From contig NC_068567.1 of the NCBI RefSeq assembly GCF_025698545.1, positions 2,976,001-3,040,000 on the forward strand: a stretch of DNA of 64,000 nucleotides. Direction: 5' to 3'. Position 1 is the first letter of the stretch; every line of letters starts with the position of its first letter. The notes under the pieces were generated by a model. That model did no database searches, had not been told where the DNA came from, and saw only the letters and a program-made list of their open reading frames with translations. This document shows, one piece after another, positions 54,401 through 64,000 of this stretch. The position numbers and the translations under genes were made by a program. The DNA is from Gossypium raimondii. Lineage: Eukaryota; Streptophyta; Magnoliopsida; Malvales; Malvaceae.

Positions 54401-57400
54401 CGGCATTCTGTTTGCTTCAAACATTCAATTCAATTTCATAACTTTAACAATAATATTATTTTCAACAAATGATATGAATAAATACATAATGTCATTCATC
54501 AATTTAACAGTTAACATTTAAATTTAACCATACGAACTTACTTGGGCTAAATTGTAGAATTCGTAGTAATTCGGGGACTACTCAGCTAATTTATCTTTTT
54601 CACGATTTTCTTCAGGCTCTTGATCTATAATATAAAATTGTTCATTTCTCAGTATCTAAATCAATTCTAATTCATTTCAGAACTTATGCCCTTTAATTTT
54701 TGAAATTACACATTTGCCCCAACTTTTACATTTTTTACAATCTAGTCCCTCATCAATTTACCCATCAATTAAGCTAATTTTCTCAATTAACACTTTATCT
54801 AATTATTTTAAGTTACCATATACCCTTGATATTTAGAATTTTAACACCAAACCCTAATTCTTAACCTTTTTACAATTTGGTCCTAATATCAATATCTATC
54901 AAAATTACTTATTAAAATCATTATATAACAAAATTAAAGCTTAAATTCCATGATAATTCATCATAAAATCCATCAATCATCAATGGTAACTTTTGAAATT
55001 ACCCATAGAATCAAAAACTAATGAAATAAGTAGTCGGACCTAATTGTAAAAGTCTCAAAAACACAAAAATTTCAAGAAAAGAGCAAGAATTAAACTTACA
55101 TGAAGATAAAATATGAAAACCAGCCTTGAGAGCTTTTCAATGGTGTTTTTGGCTAAAGAAAAGTGAAGAAATGTCTAGAGATTCAATTTAGTCCAATTTT
55201 AACTATTTAATTTTATTTCTTTTCCAATTTTGCCCCTTGTTCACACTTATCCTTTGATTTTTTTCTGCTTGTACCGTCCAAGCCTTTCACTTTGGGCTAA
55301 TTTTCCCTTTTAGTCCTCCCTTATTAAACACTTAAGTTATTTAATCATTTTAGCAAATTTTGCACATTTTTCAATTTAGTTCTTTTTAATTAATTAACCA
55401 TCAAAACGTTAAAATTTTCTAACAAACTTTTGATAGTAACTCAATGACACTCCGTAAATATTTCTAAAATTATTTACAGCTCAGTTTATAAATTTTAGGC
55501 CTCGATACCTCGTTTTCAAAACCACTTTTCTTAAAATTCTTCTAAAACACAAACCACCAAATCAAAAATCTTTCTAAAATCACACTTGACTCGTAAATAA
55601 TAATTAATAAAATTTTCAAACTCACTCGTCAGATTTAGTGATCTCGAATCACTATTTTTGACACCACTAAAAGTTGGACTGTTACACTAATGTTTCTAAA
55701 TGGGTGGGGAACAAAGCTTTTAGATGGATGGTTGGGAATGGAAGGATGGCGATGTTTTGAGAGGATATTTGGTGTTGTAATCAACCACAAAAAAAAAAGA
55801 ATTTCCTAGAGTTTTTCGCTTAGCAAGAAAAAAGAAAGGTATGGTAACAGATTACTCGAGCAACAATGGTTTCAGCAATATGAATTACGGTGAATTCTAA
55901 CGAAGCTTTTAGATGGATGGTTGGGAATGGAAGGATGCGATGTTTTGAGAGGATATTTGGTGTTGTAATCAACCACAAAAAAAAAAGAATTTCCTAGAGT
56001 GTTCCGCTTAGCAAGAAAAAAGAAAGGTATGGTAACAGATTACTCGAGCAACAATGGTTTTAGCAATGTGAATTATGGTTAATTCTTTACACGAACATTA
56101 TTGGATAGAGAGGTTGTGATGCTTCGTAGATTGGAGGATATGGTGAAAAGCATGGAGTTAGTTCTAGAGGTGAAGGATCAGCTAAATTGGGTGCATGATA
56201 GTAATGGGGAGTTCACGGTAAAGAAGTTATCTAACTTATTAATTAAGGTTGGAGGGGAAGACATAAGTTTTGCTTTTGAAAAAAATTGGAAGTTAAAGGT
56301 ACCACCGAGAGTGCGAAGTTTTCTATGGATGCTTGCTATTGATAGATTCCTACAAATGAATTTCTTGTTAAAAGAGGGGTATAGCTTCAACACATTTCAA
56401 TCAAATGTGCATAGTATGAAAGAGTACCAGAGAGAGCAGATAATCTATTCTTCAAATGCAAATATATTGAAGGGTTTTCGTATAAATTTTTCAAATGGTG
56501 GGAGGTTGAATGGAAATCGGTAGAACGATTTGCTAATTTTATTCTTTGTGTTATAATGTGAAATTGTTAGGAATCCGAAGAATGTTATGGTTGCTATCAA
56601 TTTCGGCAGCTTGCTGGTCAGTGTGGACAGAAAGAAATGAAATTGTCTTCGAAAGAAAGGTGATGACTATGGAAGCTTTGATATTTCAATCCAAGATGAG
56701 GGCAATGTTGTGGATAAGGGTTGTATATGATGAGTTAATGGTGCAGGAGAGCTCTTGGTGGATTTGTCCGAACAAGTGCAACTTTAATACAATTAAACCA
56801 GATCCTCTTCGTCGATATGGCGCCTTCCTCCACAAGGCTATCTGAATTTCAATGTATGCGGGATAGTAAATGAGAAAGTTGCAGGTTGTGGTGGAGTACT
56901 AAGAGATATGGAGGGTGTTGCAAGAGCTTTATTTTCGGGTCCTATTGCAGCTAATGACGCAGATTCAGTAGAGGTAGAGGCAGTGTTTATAGCATTGGAT
57001 TTGTTGTTATCCATGGGATGGAAGATTAATAGCTCTCTTATTGTAGAAATTAGTTCAAAAATGGTGTACAATTGGTGTCTGAACAAGAATATGAGACTGT
57101 GGTCGTTACAAACAACATTTTCAGATATTGAAAGGAAAATTGAGCAGGTTGGTAGTGTAGTATTCTTGATGGCAGATCAAAAGGTAATGAAATGGCTTCA
57201 ACCTTGGCGATAGTAGGTATTAATCGTGGTGACATGTTTAAAGCTTGTTAGTGAGTATTAGCTTTGATTTCGAATAATAGTTTTCAATTGTAGGAAATGT
57301 TTCATTGTGGTATTTTGTAAGTTGTACCTTTGAATGTTGTTCTTGTTGTATTTACAATAGATTAGTTTGAATGAAGCAAAAAAAAAGTTGGTGGGTACCG

Positions 57401-57425
57401 TGTGCCCCCTCTCTTCACGCCTTAC

Positions 57426-57476
<51 letters not shown>

Positions 57477-60400
57477 GACAAGCTTAAGAATATAAAAAGC
57501 CTTTACTCATTGCCTAAGATAAAATTTAATCCTCATTAATATCTTAAAGAGAAATCTTTCTAAATAATAATAATAAAATAATCCTAAATTTTAAATGTCT
57601 TGTATGTCAACTTCTCAATCCAACGATAAATTTACTTTTTTATATTGTACTCTAACACTTCGAACATGCGCTATATTTATATAGAAAATAGTCAATAAAA
57701 TACCAAAGTAGTAACATCCATGTCCAAAATTAATCAGAATAAATCATTAAAAAAATGTCTATTAAGAACATTATCAAATCCCCCCTTAATCAATACTTGC
57801 CCTTAAACATTTTATGCATTCATCATCTAAACATATCACAATCATCAAAGCCAATTCAATTTTCACAGTCCTTAGTTCAATAAAAAAAATAAGCACTATC
57901 AAAATTTTAACCCTACAACCGTCTCGCTCAAGCAAGCACATAGATTAACAATTTATGATAAGTGCTAAAAGTAACATATTTTAACCTCGTTCTATAACAT
58001 CTCAAAATTGGGGGTTAGAAGTTTTGAGGTTTGTAGTGAGGGTCAGCGAGTAGGTCGAACAATTGGTTTTATTTTCGCTTTTTAATATCAAAATGAGCTT
58101 GTTGGTTTGATGGTAGAGTATGTTACTAGTTTCCCTTGGACGAGTGTTTGAATCCCAATGTGAGAATAAAGGAAGTTTTGTTTTAATTTTATTTATATTT
58201 TTTATTTGAAAAAAATAGAAGAAAATCCTAAAAATTTCTCACGTTCTCCACTTTCTCTTTCACATCAGTCTCCCTCTTTCGGTAAAGAAAAATTATAGAT
58301 TCTGATTTTCTTTCTTTTCTTTATTGGGTTTCAATACTTTTGTAAACCGCTGCCTTAAAATCCTGGTGGTGCTTTTGTTCTTCGTTTGATCAGACGTCGA
58401 ATAGGTTTATTCGGTTAATACTTGGTAATTTGATATAAATTTTAGGTCGAAATTGTTTATAGCTTTAGTATGTTTGCAGAACTGAGTTTCAGGTCGTTAG
58501 AGTAAAGGCGAAGTGGTCGGTTCTTGGTGCTCTGGAACATCAATCAGGTGTGTGTTCTGAAAATGTTTAATTTTGGTATCGAATTGCTATTGGATTCTAT
58601 GGAATTCAGCAGTTTCTAGTGTGTTTATGAAATTGTGTGAATTCGGTAACGAATTGTTGTTGGATTTTAGGGAAATATGCAAAATTCTGATGTGTCTTGA
58701 ATGGTTAGCGATTTGGGGTTTGTTTTGCTGTTGTGAAATTGCAATTTTAGCTTGTTTCGGTGTGGTTTCTTTACCACATGGGCGTGTGCCGCACACGAGT
58801 AGTCCACACGGTCGTGTGACATTGGAAATTTGGGATTTTGGACTTTTTTTAGTGCCACACGGTCGTGTGGCAGCTATTTAGGGATTTTTGTGTGCCTTGG
58901 ACACACGGTCGTGTCCCTTAGCCATACGGGCATGTGAGATTCCCACACAGCCCTGTTTACTTTGCTCCTTATTTTGACATTTTTGGACAGTGAGTGACAT
59001 TAATTATTCACACGACCATGTAACTCGGTCGCACGGGTATGTGTCTCCTCCACACGAGAGTGTACAGCTTGCACACGGGCGTGTAGACCACCACACGACC
59101 TAGTAGACCTCCACACAACCTAGGCACTACCACACAGCCGTATGGCCCTGTTTTGCAAATTTTTGTTCAGTGTTGAAATTTTGCTCGTTTTGTGTTTCTG
59201 TATATTTCAACCCTTGGTTAAGTCTTGGTAACTGTATTTGGGACTCCGCTGCAATATGGATTTAAGTGTGTATGTATGTGTTCAGTTTAGGTAATCAGGA
59301 AATGTATTAATGGATTATGATGAATGAGCTTGAATTGCTTACTTGTTGTCGTAATTCTGAAATATGTACAAACGCTATTGATTTTGAAATTGTTCGGCTG
59401 AATGTGAGTGACGGTCTCTGTGAGTCTATTAGCGTATGTTGTGCATTCATGCATTTGCATAAAATCGAGGTTTTTAGTTGCGAAGAGAAGGAAGGCTGAT
59501 TGGGTAGTTCAACTGCAATATTTTTGTACAGCAGTTTACCGTAATGATTTATACATTTGTCAGCTAAGCTACATATTGTTATTCGAGTGGCTTAGTTCCA
59601 CAATATGTGGTGTGTAGGGTAGATGGGCCTATCATGGTCCTATGTCGTGTGCAGGGTGGACGGGCTTGATATAGCTCATAGGTGGTGTGCAGGGTGGTCG
59701 AAGTGGTCTTCAGATGGTTGGGGTGGGTTTTTGACTCGTTACATTCGCTACGCATCTAAATATATGTTTGTTTATGTGAGCATTGAGGTGTTGGAGATAT
59801 GACCATTATAACTTGATGTGTTTTATCTAATATGTGGTTTGGTATGCTTTAAAAGCACCATGTTATTGAATTACCCATTGAGATTTCCATTTATGATTTG
59901 TGCTCATATACTGTTTTGGAATACTCGATGTGTTACTCCGTTTTGTTGATTGCTTTTGATTTCAGACTCACATTGAGCTCAAGTAGCTCACCTCACCTTA
60001 GTGTTTCATTCTTCGAGGTACTTTTCGTGTTCGAAAGCTGGACTCGGCATGCCGGAGGTTTCAGACTATCGAGTAAATTGATTTTGGTTCAAATGATGCT
60101 ACTTAAAAATTCAGTTGTTATTTTCAAATGGTTCGTAGGAAAGATTATAAAAAATGTGGTATGAGTTAAGTCTGGATTTTCGATCAACTAGTTGTTACGG
60201 TTTTAAACAATTTATATGTTCCGTTATATCAAGGTTTCGAAATTTTGGTTTGTGAATGACAAATTTATGCTTTCAGAACTGTCAAATGATTCCATAAGAA
60301 TTACTTCCGACTTGCGTCGAATGCCATTTAAATGATTCCATATGAATTACTTCCGACTTGCGTCGAATGCCATTTAAACTTTGTTTCAAAATTTAATTAA

Positions 60401-63400
60401 GTGTTATCTAACTTTCTAAAATTACATGCTTGTGACAGAGTTTTTATCTCAACCACTTTAGGTGGTCAATGTGACCTCCGAGATTCGGTCTAAACTTTTA
60501 GGTCGGGTTTTAGGGTGTTACACATTCTTAGTGTGTTTTTGGGTGATTATTCAATGTTAATGGTGAATTTTATGCTTCTAATCCTTCAAATTCTTATTTT
60601 TATGCTTAAAAGGGCATTTGGGAGTAAAACAAGCAAAAATTGGAGTAAGGTACAAGAGACACACGGGTTGACCCCTTCCACACTTCCTGATATTTAAAAT
60701 AATCTAGAAATATAACCGATTTTGAAATAAAATTTAAACAGATTCTGAAAAAAATTTTAACAGATTCCCTAAAAATCGTGGTTTTTCGCATTTCAAAGTG
60801 CAATTCTGCAAAATTGACATGACCTGCCACATTGAAGCTGATTTTGAAGTAGATTTCTGTCAAGATTGAAGACTCCCAGTTGATTTCTTTGGAGATTATC
60901 ATTTCTTTATTTCTTTCGGTTATATTATATCTTTGATGTTTTTATTTTCAAGCATGAACTAATTTTCTAAATACATAGGGAGATGAACCCTAGGATGGAT
61001 TCTGTCGTTTGATTTTTATTTTGCTCAATAAATACTTAGATCTTAATTCTTGATATAATATTTCTAGATTATTTATCCATGTTTGGTGTGCTTAAATCAG
61101 AGGAGGAATAGACCCTGTTTAAGAGTAGATCTTGCGTAATTGAGTGGATTTGCATGCAATCCTAGACATAAGACAACATAAATCTATCGAATTAGAGTCA
61201 AATCTAATAAGGGAATTCATAGCACAAGTTAATGCGATAATAGGGGTTTTAATTAGAAAGAAATTTCAATTAATCAATCTTGAGTTAGTTGCTCTTATTC
61301 TCGAAAGAAATATTTGTATAATCTAGGGATTTTTACAAATCAAGTTGCTAAGTAAAGAAATTGCGTAACTTAGATTGATAACGACAGATGAAACCTAGAT
61401 GAGTATTGTTTCGCTTCTTGGTTGTTAATCGCTTATTTTTCTGATATATTTTTTGTCACATTCTTTAGTTAGTTAATTTAGTTAATTTTAATTTTAATCA
61501 ATCACTCAAATTTATCGGTTAAATAATAAAAAGACAGTATTTACTAGTACTTTTAGTCTTCGTGGAAACGATATCTTTATTCACCGTAACTATATTGTTA
61601 ATTGATACGTACACTTACCTTAGTCAAATTTTTAGTTGTTCACGACACATCAATTCAATTAAGCATACAATTATTAAATTATCTCATAATTAAGCTGCAC
61701 AACATTAACTTACGTTAAATTGTCAAGACACCAAAATTAACAACCATTTGTCCCATATTTTTGTGTTCATTTTTTTTTCTTTTAAAAGTTTATCTAGAGT
61801 GTCACGAGATCTTTTTCCATGAAAAAGGATGACAATCCAAACACTCCACTCCGATTAATCAATTCACCACATGTTGACTAACTTTAGTCAAAATTGTTAA
61901 GATCAATAGAATAGCTGAATAGCTTAGAATGTCACTAAATCTTTTGACGTGAAGACAAATGACAACCTAAGCACTTGACTCAAGTTACTCAATCGATCAC
62001 AATTCTAAGACTTTACTCATAATTTAGGCAATTAATGAGTATTTATTAAATTATTTTATTGATTATTTTTTTCAATTTTTTTTTGTTCGAATGCAAGATG
62101 AAACATGTTTTAAGAGTATTAATCTCGTTAAAAATTGCGTGAGCCTAATTTTTTTTTTTTTGGTGAGTGCTTCAGCTAAGTAATTAATAATTATTATTAT
62201 TTACTTTAAAATAAAATAAAATTCATGTAAAAGAGTAGCATATATAGGCAGAGTATTTAAACATGCTTAATAGAAAATATTCTATCAATTTTGAATCGCT
62301 TAAACAATAAAATGATATCTAAATTATATTAATTTTTAAAATTGGTATTTAAATTTTCTTAAGTCAAAATGGTACCTAAACAATTAATCTATTATCTATT
62401 TAATTCAGCCAATCAATTGCCACGTAAATATCTATTTATTTTTTCAAAATATTACTAAAATTTGATAAATAAAATTAAAATAGTTAAAATAAAACATCAT
62501 AAATTTAATAAAATTTAAACCTTACGAAAAAACATTTTACTGATTGAAAAACATCATAAATTAATGCTACCAACAACTCCTAGAAAGAGTATCCACTAAT
62601 AACAATAAACTTACATGAGTGAGGGATTTATTGAAACAATCAGCAACCAATTTTGACACTTTTACCAATTATTTTATATATTTATTTTTATTATTATTAA
62701 AAAATTAATTTAACTCTTTAAAATTACAAAGATATAGACTATTAAAATGATGAAATTATTTATTATTATTATAAAATATACAATTTAATTTCGACCTCCC
62801 AATAAATATTTCAAAATCCGCCACACGAATGATCCAAATAAAAAGACGACAGTCAATACAATTAAATTTAAATTCTCACTTAAATCCAAATTCAAAGTAA
62901 AACAAATGTGACAGAATGAATCAAATAGTGGGAGAATGTTTTTCAAGAAGTAGAAATGCAAAAATAGCTTCAAAATCTACTCTTACTAAAAAAAAAGAAA
63001 AATAAGAAAGAATTTATTATCTTTTATACTATTAATCTCTCACATATACGGCCAAGCTACTCTGAACGTACAACGCACCCATTTGCGTCATTGCAAACGC
63101 AATTTTGGTCCTTATGCTATAATAAAGGGGGAAATGATTCTGGTTTAGACAAGAAAAATGAATGCGTTGATGAAGCTTCTAATTCTTGCTCCATGTTGTT
63201 TCTTCTTCATAGCTTTAATAAAGTTACTTTATGATTACCTATGGATACCTCTCCGTATTCAGCATATGCTGAATTCACAGGGGATCAAAGGACCTCCTTA
63301 CAGATTCATCCATGGCAACAACATGGAAGTTACCAAAATGAAACAAAATGCTTTAAGCAAATCTGTGGCCTTGACAGATGATCTATTTCCCAAAGTACAT

Positions 63401-64000
63401 CCACATATTTACACCTGAACCAACAGATATGGTAAGATCCATGCTTGTTTTTTTCACTATGATTTATAACTTGTAGTTCTAAGAAAAGGTAGACCCTTTT
63501 TCTTTTCATGTTATTAGGGAAGAATTTTGTTTATTGGAACGGTGCTCGAGCTGAATTGGTGATTTCAGAGCCTGAATTAATCAAAGAGGTTCTGGAAAAT
63601 AGTGAACAAATTTTTCAGAAAAAGAAACCTTCAGATATTGGTGGGAAGTTCTTGGGGAATGGTCTTCTATTCATTGAGGGGGAAAAATAGCCAAAGCATC
63701 GAAAGCTGGCCAATCACACTTTCCATGGGGAAAGCCTAAAGGTAAGTCTTCCAAATATATAAACCAGGTGCAATTAATTTACAAGAATTATACATAGACC
63801 ACAATATTTTGGTAAAATTTTGTATTGTTAGCTAAGGATAAGTTTATTATGGACGTTGAAAAAGTGTAGTAAAAACATACTTTCGAAGATTTTAACACCA
63901 TTTACTACTTAGGAGGTCAATTTTAAACTTGATGCTGTAAAATAAAAGATTGAATCAGAGATTTAAAAAAAGTAATTTCATTAAAAAGCACTCTTTTAGC

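Overview
The window is nuclear DNA of a flowering plant, most likely cotton (Gossypium) or a close Malvaceae relative. The signs are AT-rich intergenic sequence, genes split by GT-AG introns, nested plant LTR retrotransposons, L1-type LINEs with a C-terminal RNase H region, and four LTRs carrying clusters of an ACACGGNCGTGTG-type palindrome that I associate with cotton repeats. The genus is an inference from memory of repeat style, not a database result.

The only host gene family is a tandem array of cytochrome P450 genes on the + strand. They belong to the CYP72 clan and look CYP749A-like. There are six copies: an exon-1 stub at the left edge (1-22), a frameshifted pseudogene (11298-13357), a truncated chimeric pseudogene (18235-18987), two complete five-exon genes (25375-27592 and 47698-49900, each coding for 516 aa), and a copy with two nonsense codons running off the right edge (63158-64000). 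The intact proteins keep the membrane anchor, the PPYRF hinge region, WxxxR, AGQET, ExxR, PERF and the heme Cys loop.

The spacing between copies is built from repeated blocks. Block D (3324-7173 and 21159-24915, with a partial third copy at 62561) and block C (14476-18181 and 45189-47224) lie upstream of P450 copies. A large duplication (25238-38475 versus 47562-59313) carries an intact P450, its 3' flank, an L1 LINE and a Gypsy LTR. Later insertions distinguish the copies: a Copia element in the first only (27881-32487, TSD GCATR), and a solo LTR in the second only (52835-55686, TSD CTAAT). Another solo LTR (39454-42743, TSD GTAAT) is nested in a decayed Copia element. A plastid ycf2 fragment lies at 20728-21095.

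The most notable observations are: a mosaic exon 5 in the 47.7 kb gene that matches the 11 kb pseudogene better than its own block-duplicate (gene conversion); a self-restored frameshift in exon 3 of the 11 kb copy; a 5'-leader-to-exon-4 chimera; and several paralogous empty sites that date insertions relative to duplications. I found no CRISPR array, convincing tRNA or rRNA gene, or wholly unknown coding system.
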